From Granulicella aggregans (GTDB lineage: Bacteria > Acidobacteriota > Terriglobia > Terriglobales > Acidobacteriaceae): a DNA stretch of 42,465 nt. This document shows, in pieces, positions 7,582 through 16,591 of this stretch; position 1 is the stretch's first letter; every line of letters begins with the position of its first letter. A program made the translations under genes and the position numbers. Below the pieces are notes generated by a model, which did not search any database, had not been told where the DNA came from, and saw only the letters and a program-made list of their open reading frames with translations. The stretch is from NCBI RefSeq assembly GCF_014203275.1, contig NZ_JACHIP010000022.1:1-42465 (forward strand). The letters are read 5' to 3'.

Positions 7582-8937
7582 TCAGGCCGTCATTTCCACC
7601 GCGGGGGCGCCGTCGGACTTTGGGACGTAATCCGGCCCATAGACCCGACGTGGGTTCTTCTTATAGCCGTTCTTGGCACTGTTGGTCAGGATCTGAGGCA
7701 GGTGCTTCGTGTCCTGCTGCGCCTTCACCGTAGCGAGTGCATGCCGCAACCTCTTGTTCTCGACGATCGCTGTGTGACTGACACGTTGGTCTTTGCTGAA
7801 GATGCGGTAGGGAAGTAGTTGACCCTTCCATCGCACTTCAAGCGGCCGATCTGCGAAGTCATAAATCTCGACATACTGACCTGCTAGGCCATCCGCTATA
7901 TCACTGCGCTCCAGGATGATCTGCCTGCGATCGTAGGCCAGACTGAGCTGCTGACCGACGTGGCGCTGTTCACGATGGCACAGGATGTCAGCCAGGCGAG
8001 GAGCCTGCACATTCAGCTTGCGATGCAGATCCTCAACCTTCACAGCGGACAACGAAAACCTCTCGTTATAGTGCTTCATGAACTCGGGCAGGAAGGCGTT
8101 GCCAGCGTCCATGTCGCAGACGTTCTCAAGCCGAAGTTCCTTCACAAGACGATCCTGCAGCGTACGGTTCGCGCGTTCCACGCGACCCTTGGCCTGGCTT
8201 GTGTTCGCACAGAGGATTTCGATGTTGAGCTCTGCCAGGGCGCGCCCGAACTGCGTCATCCCTGAGCCGCCCTTCGCATCCGGCTTGTTGACGCGGAAGA
8301 CAGTGTGCTTGTCGGAGTAAAACGCAACAGGGCAGCCATGATCGTTCACGTATCCCTTGAGCGCGGCGAAGTACGAGTCTGTGCTCTCGCTGGGCACGAA
8401 GCGCAGTTGCATCAGCTTGCTCGTGGCATCGTCGATGAAGACCAGCAACGTGCATGGCTCCCCACGCTGCTCGAACCACCTGTGGTCACTGCCGTCGATC
8501 TGGATCAACTCGCCATAGCTCTCGCGTCGCAGACGGGGCTGGTGGAAGCTTCTGCGTTGCTTGCGTGACTGCCAGAGACCTTCCTCTAACATCCATGATC
8601 GCAAAGTCTCGCGGCCAACCTGAAGGTCATGCTTCGCGAGCAGAACTTCGGTCGCCAACGTCGGCCCGAAGTCAGCGTACTTCGATCTAACCAGTTCGAG
8701 CACATACTCCCGAACGCCAGCGCTCACGCTGTGGTTCGAAGACTGGCCTCGACCCTTATGGATCAGCCCGCCGCCACCGTCCTCCCGAAACCGGATCAGC
8801 AGCCGGTTGACCTGCCGCGCGGTGATCGCCAGCACGACCGCGGCCGAAGCTATCCTCCGCCGGCCAGAAAGCACTTCCGTCAAAACCTCGATGCGCCGTA
8901 CGTCCCGTTCGCTCATCAGCACCCATCCCATAAACAT
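7582..8937 (-). CDS. ISNCY-family transposase
   Basis: The 451-residue product starts with a helix-turn-helix (IEVLTEVLSGRRRIASAAVVL and ITARQVNRLLIRFRED). A DDE integrase core follows: IQIDGSDHRWFEQRG with the first Asp, VAFYSDKHTVFRVN with the second, and SQAKGRVERANRTLQDRLVKELRL with the Glu. This pattern and length are typical of ISNCY (IS1202-like) elements common in soil bacteria. It appears intact. The start could be the ATG at 8931 or 8916 instead. Upstream lie two copies of a subterminal repeat (8971-9012). I could not find the matching left end beyond the stop in 7333-7581. Confidence 0.9.
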   Translation of the reverse strand: MFMGWVLMSERDVRRIEVLTEVLSGRRRIASAAVVLAITARQVNRLLIRFREDGGGGLIHKGRGQSSNHSVSAGVREYVLELVRSKYADFGPTLATEVLLAKHDLQVGRETLRSWMLEEGLWQSRKQRRSFHQPRLRRESYGELIQIDGSDHRWFEQRGEPCTLLVFIDDATSKLMQLRFVPSESTDSYFAALKGYVNDHGCPVAFYSDKHTVFRVNKPDAKGGSGMTQFGRALAELNIEILCANTSQAKGRVERANRTLQDRLVKELRLENVCDMDAGNAFLPEFMKHYNERFSLSAVKVEDLHRKLNVQAPRLADILCHREQRHVGQQLSLAYDRRQIILERSDIADGLAGQYVEIYDFADRPLEVRWKGQLLPYRIFSKDQRVSHTAIVENKRLRHALATVKAQQDTKHLPQILTNSAKNGYKKNPRRVYGPDYVPKSDGAPAVEMTA

Positions 8938-8970
8938 CCGTCTCCCAGGCCAGACCTAGGAGAGTACTTG

Positions 8971-9012
8971 GGACATTTCTATCGGGCGAGGGTAGGACAT
9001 TTCTATCCGGCG
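8971..9012. repeat. tandem subterminal repeats at the ISNCY right end
   Basis: Two 18-base units starting GGACATTTCTATC stand at 8971-8988 and 8995-9012 and differ at one position (GGGCG against CCGGCG-type ends). Placed 24 bases apart just upstream of the transposase start, they look like transposase-binding sites inside the element end, so the element boundary probably lies at about 9015. Confidence 0.65.
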
Positions 9013-9039
9013 CTAATAGATTCACTATACACAAATAGC

Positions 9040-9069
9040 GTTATCGGACGTAAGTCTCTTGCAATCAAC
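9040..9069 (+). repeat. left copy of an imperfect 30-bp direct repeat
   Basis: GTTATCGGACGTAAGTCTCT followed by TGCAATCAAC is repeated in the same orientation at 30065-30094 with five differences in the first 29 positions. Weaker similarity extends a few bases on each side. The two copies bracket the signalling and metabolism blocks (about 21 kb). It may be an attachment-like site or a dispersed intergenic repeat; no tRNA gene is seen next to it. Confidence 0.45.
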
Positions 9070-9196
9070 AGTTTACCTAATGCACTGCTGATTGATAAGA
9101 GTCAAAGGATCGCTCATTTGTTCAGGGTCCATGGACTTTTGGATTGTCCCTAGCGAACAGGTAAACATTGCACCAACTTTTCGAGACCGAAAGCTA

Positions 9197-9817
9197 CTAG
9201 CCATCGATATAACCCCTTTTCATCGCGATAATTACCGCGTGAGTTCGGTCGCTTGCGTCGAGCTTGGAGAGAATGTTCTTCATATGGCCTTTGATTGTCG
9301 CTTCTGAGACGTTCAGACCATCTGCGATGATCTTGTTCGAGTTTCCTCTCGCTACGCTTTTCAGGACCTCGATCTCCCTCTCGGTCAAGGCATCGTCGGT
9401 CACATGGTCGGCAAGATCCGCCGCAATCTCCGGGGGAATGTACCTTCGTCCCCCGTGAACCGCCCGGATCGTATCCAGCAGATCCTTCCGCAGCATACTC
9501 TTCAAGAGATATCCGGAAGCACCTGCCTTCAGCGCCCGCAATGCCTGCACATCACCCTGGTATGTCGTCAGGATGATGAAGCGCGAGGCGGGATACTCGC
9601 TACGTATCGCTAAGATGGCCTCGATGCCGTTCATGCCGGGCATCTGTAAGTCCATGAGCGTCACATCCGGCCGATGCACACGATACTGTTCGATCGCATC
9701 CATGCCGCTCGAAGCCTCGGCGACGAGGACCATGTCCGGCTCGCCCTCAAGGACCGAGGCAATGCCCTCGCGAAGGAGTTGATGGTCGTCGACCGCCAGG
9801 ACCTTTATAGGATTCAT
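9197..9817 (-). CDS. NarL/FixJ-family response regulator
   Basis: The 206-residue product has an N-terminal receiver domain with the acidic pair in VLAVDDHQLL, phospho-acceptor Asp in VTLMDLQMPG, Thr in IILTTYQGD and Lys in GYLLKSM. A C-terminal LuxR-type helix-turn-helix follows (LTEREIEVLKSVARGNSNKIIADGLNVSEATIKGHM). All phosphorylation residues are present. It is a cytoplasmic transcription factor controlled by a HisKA_3 kinase. It stands alone, divergent from the DoxX-like gene at 9917. The regulator at 19650 is a close paralogue, and there too a DoxX-like gene is adjacent. The partner kinase may be the one at 11696 or 18228. Confidence 0.93.
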   Translation of the reverse strand: MNPIKVLAVDDHQLLREGIASVLEGEPDMVLVAEASSGMDAIEQYRVHRPDVTLMDLQMPGMNGIEAILAIRSEYPASRFIILTTYQGDVQALRALKAGASGYLLKSMLRKDLLDTIRAVHGGRRYIPPEIAADLADHVTDDALTEREIEVLKSVARGNSNKIIADGLNVSEATIKGHMKNILSKLDASDRTHAVIIAMKRGYIDG

Positions 9818-9916
9818 TGAAGCGCGCTGCTCCTTGCGCTGAGATACGAAGAGAATACCCTAGCCCGCGAAATCAATTCCCTTCGAAAGAAGGGGGCCAA
9901 TGTACTACTTTCGAGG

Positions 9917-10324
9917 TTGCCCCGGGGCGATCTGATAGCTAGCATTCCCGCTGTGCAAAGACTGTTTTCCATCTTTCCTTCAGGGACGGCGGGCACCGCG
10001 CTGCTTCTCCTGCGTGTGCTGGTAGCCATCCTGGTCCTTGTGGATGGAAGCGCGCACTGGGCCCTTATCACTTCATTCTGGATCGGCGCAGTCTTTGTAC
10101 TTCCGGCGGCACTCTTGTGCGCGGGATTGCTAACCCCATACGTTGCATCATTAGGTCTTCTGATTTTGGCCGGCGTGCTTGTTCTAAGCCCGAACAGCGA
10201 TGCGTTCCATCTCAGCTGCGCGATCCTCACATGCGTGGTTCTTGCCTTGTTAGGTCCCGGAGCCTATTCCTTCGACGCCCGGCTCTTCGGACGGCGCGTG
10301 CTGACTGTGTCTTCGCGCGAATAA
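9917..10324 (+). CDS. DoxX-like small integral membrane protein
   Basis: About 135 residues with four hydrophobic segments (LLLLRVLVAILVLVDG, SFWIGAVFVLPAALLCAG, VASLGLLILAGVLVL, LSCAILTCVVLALLG). The C-terminal signature is GPGAYSFDARLFGRR. The pattern fits the DoxX/DoxD-like superfamily, whose members sit in the inner membrane and have been linked to quinone or thiol redox functions; the role here is unknown. The start is uncertain: TTG at 9917 has only AGG upstream, and a GTG at 9953 is an alternative. The paralogue at 20386 shares the GPGA-SxDARLFGRR ending and also neighbours a NarL-type regulator. Confidence 0.7.
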   Translation: MPRGDLIASIPAVQRLFSIFPSGTAGTALLLLRVLVAILVLVDGSAHWALITSFWIGAVFVLPAALLCAGLLTPYVASLGLLILAGVLVLSPNSDAFHLSCAILTCVVLALLGPGAYSFDARLFGRRVLTVSSRE

Positions 10325-10502
10325 GCATCGATCTTATCTCCGGTTGAGCTGGAATATCGCGCCGCTACAGTCATCACCATTTCCAATGGTGGTATCCGCA
10401 AAGCAATCGAAATGGGTGCAGGAGATCGGCCCGGATGGGGCTGTCCATTGGGAGTAGGTTGTCAGAGACTCAGGACAACGGCAAGGATCCTCGAACCTCA
10501 AG

Positions 10503-11228
10503 GTGATCGTCATGCAAACTGCGTATGTTGAACCTTCAACCTCCCCAATCCCCTATCGCGTCCAGATCGCCAGCCGCCTCGTAGAGGACATATTCACGCT
10601 CAGCAAACAGGCGGAAGAGACGGTCTATCTGGTCAGCGAAGAGGAGCAAGTCCACCGCGAGACGGCAGAGGCTTTGGAAGACCTCGGGATAGAAGTAGTC
10701 AGCGCCTTCTCGGAAGAGGAGTATCTTTCCATGCCGCGCAACGATGCAGCGGCTTGCCTGATCCTCGACATGCAGCTCTGCGGCAACTCGGGTCTGGAGG
10801 TTCAACGTCGGCTGCTGACGGGCTTACATCCTCCCGTCATCTTCGTGAGCGAACCCAGCGATACACGAACGACCGTCTCCGCTATGAAGTGCGGTGCGAT
10901 CGACTTCCTCACCCGGCCGGTCGATGCTCGAGCTTTGCAGGCCGCGATCAGGACGGCCTTCGATCAGGACTACCGGACGCGGCCGAAGAAGGCAGAGTTG
11001 GAGAGACTTCAACGACGCCTGTCGCTGCTAACTCCCCGAGAACGCGAAGTCCTCCCGCTCGTCGTCGGTGGACTGCTCAACAAGCAATCTGCTTCGCTCC
11101 TGGATATCTCCGAGGTCACGCTACAAATTCATCGCAGCCAGGTCATGAAGAAGATGGCGGCAGAGTCCTTGGCAGACCTCGTCAGGATGGCGCTGAAGCT
11201 CCGAGTCCCGCACTGGCGCGAAAATTAG
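10503..11228 (+). CDS. FixJ-like response regulator with an altered receiver domain
   Basis: The 241-residue product has a receiver domain from about residue 40 and a LuxR-type helix-turn-helix (LSLLTPREREVLPLVVGGLL to VTLQIHRSQVMKKM). The phospho-acceptor is present (LILDMQL). The usual acidic cluster reads VYLVSEEEQ, and the conserved Lys of the KP motif is Arg (FLTRPVD). Signalling may therefore be atypical. It shares the C-terminal half almost word for word with the regulator at 15818. Start is GTG at 10503 or ATG at 10512. A cupin gene follows after 43 bases on the same strand. Confidence 0.88.
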   Translation: MIVMQTAYVEPSTSPIPYRVQIASRLVEDIFTLSKQAEETVYLVSEEEQVHRETAEALEDLGIEVVSAFSEEEYLSMPRNDAAACLILDMQLCGNSGLEVQRRLLTGLHPPVIFVSEPSDTRTTVSAMKCGAIDFLTRPVDARALQAAIRTAFDQDYRTRPKKAELERLQRRLSLLTPREREVLPLVVGGLLNKQSASLLDISEVTLQIHRSQVMKKMAAESLADLVRMALKLRVPHWREN

Positions 11229-11271
11229 TGCGTCCCAAGGCTTCTGATCTAATTTCTAGATGGAGAAGCCG

Positions 11272-11685
11272 ATGAATCCCAGCCAGGCCTTTGGTCGATT
11301 CAACCTGAACGAAGTTGCGCAAGCGTTTCCAGAGAGTGCAGAGACGCTGCTGCTCGACACCTATCTTACGAACGAAGAGGCCGCAAGCGCCCGGGTCTTC
11401 CGCGTCTATCGCGGGACGCCGCCTCACTATCACGCAGGCTCGGACGAATACCTCTACGTCCTCTCTGGTCGTGGCACCTTCTGGATGCAGGACCCCGCCA
11501 ACCAGACCGAGTTCGCGTCGGGCGATCTGCTCTTCTTCAGACGCGGAACTGTCCATGCTCTGCCTGAGATTCTCGAAGGGCCAGTCGTCTTCTTTTCGGT
11601 TGATACCCCGAGACGCGACCCCACAGACATCATCTTTGTGAACCCCGAAGATGGAACTCCCGAGAGCTTCATCCAGCAGAGGTAG
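11272..11685 (+). CDS. cupin-domain protein
   Basis: The 137-residue product has the two cupin motifs. Motif 1 is PPHYHAGSDEYLYVLSGRG with two His and one Glu for metal binding; motif 2 is GDLLFFRRGTVHAL with the last His. This is a single-domain beta-barrel, usually a metal-dependent enzyme or sugar/small-molecule binding protein; the substrate is not readable. The ATG at 11272 has GGAG at 6 bases spacing; the ATG at 11260 in the same frame has none. It follows a response regulator and ends 10 bases before the convergent kinase gene ends. Confidence 0.8.
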   Translation: MNPSQAFGRFNLNEVAQAFPESAETLLLDTYLTNEEAASARVFRVYRGTPPHYHAGSDEYLYVLSGRGTFWMQDPANQTEFASGDLLFFRRGTVHALPEILEGPVVFFSVDTPRRDPTDIIFVNPEDGTPESFIQQR

Positions 11686-11695
11686 CAAGCGCCTC

Positions 11696-14600
11696 CTATA
11701 GTTTGGAGCTTCCGTTCCGAATGAAGTGAAACCGGTCACGAACTGGCGATTGTTCATAGACCAACCTTGCCGGCAGCGTCACCTCAATCTCGGTTCCTGC
11801 GGCCTTTTTGCTCCAGACTTTCAGCTGCGCCTGCATCTGCCGTGCACGCTCCTGCATCCCTGGAATGCCCCAGTGCCCGGGCCGACCGCCGCTCTTGAGA
11901 ATGTGCGCATCTATACCGATTCCGTCGTCACGAAATCGAAGACGAAGATGAGAGTCGCTATAGCTGATCTCTGTTTCGATCCGATGAGGCTGGGCGTGAA
12001 GTAGCGAGTTCCTCAGGGCCTCACGTCCGATGCGGCAGATCTCTTCGCTGATCAGACTGGAAATCTCTCTCGGTTCCCCTTCGACAATCAGGGACCATGC
12101 CACAGTGCTTGCGTCCTCATGGCGGCATTCTTCGTTCAGATCGGCCATGATCTGGTTGAGGGCCTGCGCAAGGTCACGCGTCTCCTGGGTGGAAGAGCGA
12201 AGGCTTCGGATCGCGTTGCGGCTCTCAACCAGTGCCTCATCTGCCCGGTCAAGAGCGCCGCCAAGAGCCGCCTTTGCATCAAGCGGACGGGCGGGCAGCA
12301 TCCGGTCCACCGCATAGAAGCGAAGCATCAAGCCCTGGAAGCTTTGCAACAGCGTGTCGTGCAGTTCCCGGGCGATGCGCGTCCGTTCGGCAAGTCGCTC
12401 CTGAAAGCTGAGGTTGAGCTGACGCGTCAAGCGGTTCATATGCAGGCGATAGAGCAACAGCGACCCCAATACGATGGCCGCAAAGCACGCTATCCGGAAC
12501 CACCAGGTCTGCCAGAAAGCAGCCTCAACCGTGAATAGATAACTATCCTCGGTGCCATTCCACAGGCCCTGGCCACTCGAGGCCGTGACATGGAAACGAT
12601 AGCTGCCGGGGCCAAGATTTCGATAGATGACCTGCCGCGAGGTGACGATATCGCTCCACCCCTGGTCGTAGCCGTCGAGCTTATAGCGAAACTCCAACCC
12701 TTGCGGAGCGGATATGTCGGCGGCATCATATTTGAGAGTAATACTGCGAGGCCCAGGAGTTAGGCTCCGCAGCGCGTGCATGTCTTCCTGGATGCCGTTC
12801 ACCGACATCTCTGAGATCCGAACACCGACGGGAGTGAAGCGAGAGAGAAACGACTCCGGGTCCGCCACCGCCAGTCCGGAGCTTAGCGCAAGCCATATGT
12901 GGCCGGAGGAGTCGGGGGCAATCGCACGGTCGCGGCGCACTTCACTGATTCCCAGAAGCCCGTCAGTCGCGTCGTAGAGTTGCGAGTCCGATCTTCCAAT
13001 GGAACCGGAGGCCAACCCATCGCGATTTACTTGGACGACGTGGTCCGGGGTTGCGAACCACAGCGATCCGTGACTGTCTTCCGTGATACCGAGGATCTGT
13101 TCGCGAAGCGCCTCGGGCACGACCGGGGGCCGGTGAAGACTTTCGGAGGAGATGTAGGCTAGACCTTCAGAGGTCGCAATCCAAAGCGTCTTTCTCGAAT
13201 CCTCGAAGAGGGTATCTACCTCCGAGGAAGGCAGTCCGTCTCGTGCGGTCCAGGACATCCAATGGCCTTCCACCAAAGAATCGAGGCCGCGCGTCGTAGC
13301 GAACCACATCGTTCCATCCTGCCCTTCGACGATCGAGTTCACCTGGTTGGACGACAGTCCGTCAGCGGTCGAGAAATTCCTGATTTGCGAGCCCTTTACT
13401 TTGCTGACGCCTTGGTTGACTGTGCCCGCCCAGATCGTTCCATCGCGGTTGCAGTGCACCGAAAAGATACTGCCCTCAGCCAATCCATCTCGCGATGTCA
13501 GGCTGCGAGTAGCGTAAGCCGTTCCGTTCATCTTTAGAGCCGTAAGCCCGCCGCTCTGCCGCCCAACCCAGATCTCCCCATTGCAGCCGGTAATGGAGTT
13601 GACGACATCCTCCCCCAACCCTCCTGCTGTCACCCGGACAACGTGGCCCTGCTTCATCCAGTACAGACCTCCCGTAAGCGGGGCAAACCAGGTGCGGCCA
13701 TCGCCATCGACGTAGACAGGCCCCGTGCCTGTTGGCGGAAGCCCCTCGGCACTGGTGTAAGTCGTGAAGATCCCATCGCGCAATCGTTCCATGCCGCGCG
13801 AACCTCCGTACCAAAGAACCCCTTCGTGATCCAAGTAAACGGCCGTGACGGCGTTCTCCTGCTGCCGGTCGACGAACTCGGAAGATACTGCCCTGGAGGG
13901 AGAGACCCTGAGAAGACCTCGGTTCGTCCCTATCCAGGTATTGCCTTGTTGATCTACCGTGAGTGCCAGGGCTCGCAATCCTGCGGTCTGGACGGAAAAA
14001 TCATTCTTCAGGGCTCCGTCAGACTCGAGCTGAAGAATGCCACTCTCGGTAACCGCCCACAACCAGCCATTATTCGACGGCAACAGCTCGGTAATTTTTC
14101 TGCCAGCCACTACTTTGGAGACATCGGAAACGATTCCCCCGTTCGTGCGATACAGGCCGCCCTCCTCAGTAGCGATCCAGATCGCGCCATCGAGAGTGGA
14201 AGCCAGAGAGATCACGGCACCCGGCACCTTCTCAGCACGCAAAAGACTCTCCACCTTGCCATCGCGGTAGAGGAAGATACCCCCTACCGTCGCGGAGAAT
14301 AGAACCCCACCGCCATGTTCGGCTGCCATGGCGGAGAGCGTGAGCGCTTTGAGAGAGAGGCGGCTCGCCATGTCCTCGAATCTTCCATCTCGATAGCGCA
14401 GTAGTCGAGGGCCATCGGCCCTGATCCAAAGACTTCCTTCGGCGTCCGAGACCAGATCGCGAACCGGGCCGAGAGAGCCGGAGTTTGCAATGGGCCGTTG
14501 AATTAACACCAGGCTGGCCCCATCGTAACGAAGTAGTCCACGCTCGGTTCCAAGCCAGAGGTAGCCATCGTTCGATTCGCCGATCGCATAGACATGGCCG

Positions 14601-14776
14601 CCAAGAAATCCACGGTCGGCGGCCCACCGATCGTGGACGTATTGCGTCATGGTCTTGCTTTCGTCCAGGGCGTGAGCATTGCCTGCTGTGAAGAACACGA
14701 TCAGCAGGACGTGAAGCCACCTCCACGAGTTTTCACGAGAGCTATGACGATCACGGCTGGTAATCGAACTTTTCAA
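11696..14776 (-). CDS. two-component sensor histidine kinase with beta-propeller sensor (Reg_prop/Y_Y_Y/HisKA_3)
   Basis: The 1026-residue product begins with a signal peptide (about 1-37). It continues with many repeats of the two-component regulator propeller (GYLWLGTERGLLRYDG, GNTWIGTNRGLLR, GTIWAGTVNQGVSK), forming a periplasmic double propeller. A Y_Y_Y domain (about 690-755) and one membrane segment (about 760-780) follow. The cytoplasmic part has HisKA_3 with phospho-acceptor His806 (ARELHDTLLQ) and an HATPase domain (NSLLHAQ, DDGIGID, GHWGIPGMQERA). Such kinases are often sensors of polysaccharide fragments. The start overlaps the end of the upstream lipoprotein gene by 26 bases, so it belongs to the operon 15818-14751-11696. 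An NRHSS-rich N-terminus makes an internal start possible. Confidence 0.93.
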   Translation of the reverse strand: MKSSITSRDRHSSRENSWRWLHVLLIVFFTAGNAHALDESKTMTQYVHDRWAADRGFLGGHVYAIGESNDGYLWLGTERGLLRYDGASLVLIQRPIANSGSLGPVRDLVSDAEGSLWIRADGPRLLRYRDGRFEDMASRLSLKALTLSAMAAEHGGGVLFSATVGGIFLYRDGKVESLLRAEKVPGAVISLASTLDGAIWIATEEGGLYRTNGGIVSDVSKVVAGRKITELLPSNNGWLWAVTESGILQLESDGALKNDFSVQTAGLRALALTVDQQGNTWIGTNRGLLRVSPSRAVSSEFVDRQQENAVTAVYLDHEGVLWYGGSRGMERLRDGIFTTYTSAEGLPPTGTGPVYVDGDGRTWFAPLTGGLYWMKQGHVVRVTAGGLGEDVVNSITGCNGEIWVGRQSGGLTALKMNGTAYATRSLTSRDGLAEGSIFSVHCNRDGTIWAGTVNQGVSKVKGSQIRNFSTADGLSSNQVNSIVEGQDGTMWFATTRGLDSLVEGHWMSWTARDGLPSSEVDTLFEDSRKTLWIATSEGLAYISSESLHRPPVVPEALREQILGITEDSHGSLWFATPDHVVQVNRDGLASGSIGRSDSQLYDATDGLLGISEVRRDRAIAPDSSGHIWLALSSGLAVADPESFLSRFTPVGVRISEMSVNGIQEDMHALRSLTPGPRSITLKYDAADISAPQGLEFRYKLDGYDQGWSDIVTSRQVIYRNLGPGSYRFHVTASSGQGLWNGTEDSYLFTVEAAFWQTWWFRIACFAAIVLGSLLLYRLHMNRLTRQLNLSFQERLAERTRIARELHDTLLQSFQGLMLRFYAVDRMLPARPLDAKAALGGALDRADEALVESRNAIRSLRSSTQETRDLAQALNQIMADLNEECRHEDASTVAWSLIVEGEPREISSLISEEICRIGREALRNSLLHAQPHRIETEISYSDSHLRLRFRDDGIGIDAHILKSGGRPGHWGIPGMQERARQMQAQLKVWSKKAAGTEIEVTLPARLVYEQSPVRDRFHFIRNGSSKL

Positions 14777-15821
14777 TCACCACCTCGGTCGGGAGCTTGG
14801 CCGTATGCCGCGAATGCAGGAAGTCCAGTAAATCGATGTAGATCTTGTGGTTCGCCGGAGTGGGAACATCTTCCGTGAAGACCTTTTCGCTGACGATCTT
14901 CGGCCCCAGAGTATTCACAGTACCTTGCAGCGTCCTGAACGAGACCTCCCCAGGCTCCCAGCGAAACGTGTGAGTCAGCTCTCCCGCAGGCGCTTCAAAC
15001 TTTGCGACATGCTTCGGAACATAGTACGGCTGAAGGACATAACGCGCATTCTTTCCTTTAAGGTCGTCCCAGCGGCTTAGCTCGATGTCCAACTCATCGT
15101 TGCGGCGCTCGTTAGCAAGCAGGAGGTCATAGGCGAAGATCCGGAAGGTGCCGGAAGGGTCGAGGTGCCCGGTGTCCTGCACTACAAATTGATAGGTGCC
15201 ATAGCCCAGGCTTCGCGTCGTGTGAATCTCGGCGCAGTACCAATGTCCGTCTCGCTCGTTCATACGCAGATGCAGGTATCCCTTCTCGTCCACCCAGGCG
15301 TTGTTGGGATCGTAAGACTGTGTCTCGCCGGCCGTGTCGTTGTCCGCGCCCTGCGCGATCCAGTCGTACCCGCTGAAATGGATCGTTTTCTGCACGATCG
15401 CGGGGCCGCTGCCCTTTACGATCGAGGTTGCCAGCACGCCATTACCAAGGGGCGGGATCGAGCCAAGCTTGAGCGCAGGCCGATATCCAGGCTCCACCAA
15501 CAGTGCCGCGTAGTCCGTGCCCAGATGGGTTGAATTCCTCCAGGTGGAATCGGGTTGAATGTTGGTAAGGCCAGCATTCTTGAATGGCTGTATCCACCAG
15601 ACCTCACTGAGGGCATAGAGCACTACCTGGTCTCCAGCCTTCGCGCCGGTTACCTTGCCTCCCATGTAGTCCATCACCCTTGGCCCACCCAGGCTCGCGG
15701 TCGGCACGCGTGTGATCTGGATAGCCGGCTTGAGATCCCGTTGCGCGGTGTGACACCCGAGAAGCACAACTGGAAGCGACGACAGAAGCACGCCAAAGAT
15801 CGAATGCAACAGCCTTCTCAT
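14751..15821 (-). CDS. GH16-like lipoprotein (concanavalin-type glucanase fold)
   Basis: The 356-residue product has a lipoprotein signal (VVLLGC, Cys23), so it should be anchored at the cell envelope. The C-terminal two-thirds resembles a family 16 glycoside hydrolase jelly roll. It contains NDELDIELSRWDD, in which ELDIE (about 243-247) matches the GH16 active-site pattern E-x-D-x-E, followed by YVLQPYYVP and FRWEPGEVSF. Both acidic catalytic positions seem intact. The N-terminal ~130 residues are not recognised. Start ATG 15821 overlaps the stop of the response regulator (4-base overlap, ATGA); the open frame upstream to 15893 lies inside that gene. Translational coupling with a kinase and regulator suggests a role in glycan sensing or release of the signal. 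Confidence 0.75.
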   Translation of the reverse strand: MRRLLHSIFGVLLSSLPVVLLGCHTAQRDLKPAIQITRVPTASLGGPRVMDYMGGKVTGAKAGDQVVLYALSEVWWIQPFKNAGLTNIQPDSTWRNSTHLGTDYAALLVEPGYRPALKLGSIPPLGNGVLATSIVKGSGPAIVQKTIHFSGYDWIAQGADNDTAGETQSYDPNNAWVDEKGYLHLRMNERDGHWYCAEIHTTRSLGYGTYQFVVQDTGHLDPSGTFRIFAYDLLLANERRNDELDIELSRWDDLKGKNARYVLQPYYVPKHVAKFEAPAGELTHTFRWEPGEVSFRTLQGTVNTLGPKIVSEKVFTEDVPTPANHKIYIDLLDFLHSRHTAKLPTEVVIEKFDYQP

Positions 15822-16591
15822 AATGCGACGAGTCCCGATCCCCTGCGCTGTTGTTCTTCTTCCGCGCGGGCCTGAGCCATCTGGCCCGCGCATCGATGCG
15901 GAATGCGAAGCTTTACCGCCATTCGAACCAGGTCCGCCACGGAGTCCGCGCCCATCTTACGCATGACCTGACTGCGGTGGATCTGTAGCGTCACCTTGCT
16001 GATACCCAGCACCGCCGCCGCCCGCTGGTTAAGTACACCACCAACGACAAGGGGAAGCACTTCCCGCTCACGTGGAGTGAGCAGCGACAACTGCCCCTTC
16101 AGTCTCGCCAGTTCTGCGTTCTTCTGCCGTATCTTCCGGTGCTGTTCAAATGCCAGTCGAATCGCGACCAGTAAGGAGTCGAGATCTACCGGCTTCTCAA
16201 AGAACTCCATCGCTCCCGCGCTCATGGCGGAGACAGTATTCGGAACGTCCGGTGAGCCGCTGATGAAGATGACCGGAGGACCGCCCTGATCCTTCAATTT
16301 GCGAAGCAAAGCAAAGCTACACATGTCCCGCAAGTGGAAGTCGACAATAAGGCAAGCGGCGCCATCTCGCCTCGGATATTTGAAGTACTCGCCAGCGGAC
16401 GAAAAGCCAACCGCTTCGAGTCCACGGGAACGGAGAAGCGCCATCAACGACTCGCGAAAGCCGACCGCCTCGTCGATCAGGTAGACCACCTCCTGAACGC
16501 CTCGGGACGACACTTCCTTGGAACTAGTGAACTTTGCGACAACCGCCCTGTCAACGGGCTGCAAACGCGAGGGGAGAGCAATGGGGTGCAT
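15818..16591 (-). CDS. FixJ-like response regulator
   Basis: The 257-residue product has a receiver domain (VVYLIDEAVGFRESL, phospho-acceptor in CLIVDFHLRD, Ser in FISGSPD, Lys in FFEKPVD). The C-terminal LuxR-type helix-turn-helix reads LSLLTPREREVLPLVVGGVL to LQIHRSQVMRKMGADS. It is a close paralogue of the protein at 10503 but keeps the conserved Lys. ATG 16591 is chosen; a GTG at 16654 in frame would add 21 unconserved residues. Its stop overlaps the start of the GH16-like gene. It is the first gene of a leftward operon, divergent from the solute-binding protein operon, with about 275 bases between the starts. Confidence 0.9.
   Translation of the reverse strand: MHPIALPSRLQPVDRAVVAKFTSSKEVSSRGVQEVVYLIDEAVGFRESLMALLRSRGLEAVGFSSAGEYFKYPRRDGAACLIVDFHLRDMCSFALLRKLKDQGGPPVIFISGSPDVPNTVSAMSAGAMEFFEKPVDLDSLLVAIRLAFEQHRKIRQKNAELARLKGQLSLLTPREREVLPLVVGGVLNQRAAAVLGISKVTLQIHRSQVMRKMGADSVADLVRMAVKLRIPHRCAGQMAQARAEEEQQRRGSGLVAL

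Noticed and set aside
9040..9069. tRNA-derived attachment site
   Set aside because: No cloverleaf or CCA-type 3' end is visible at either repeat copy.
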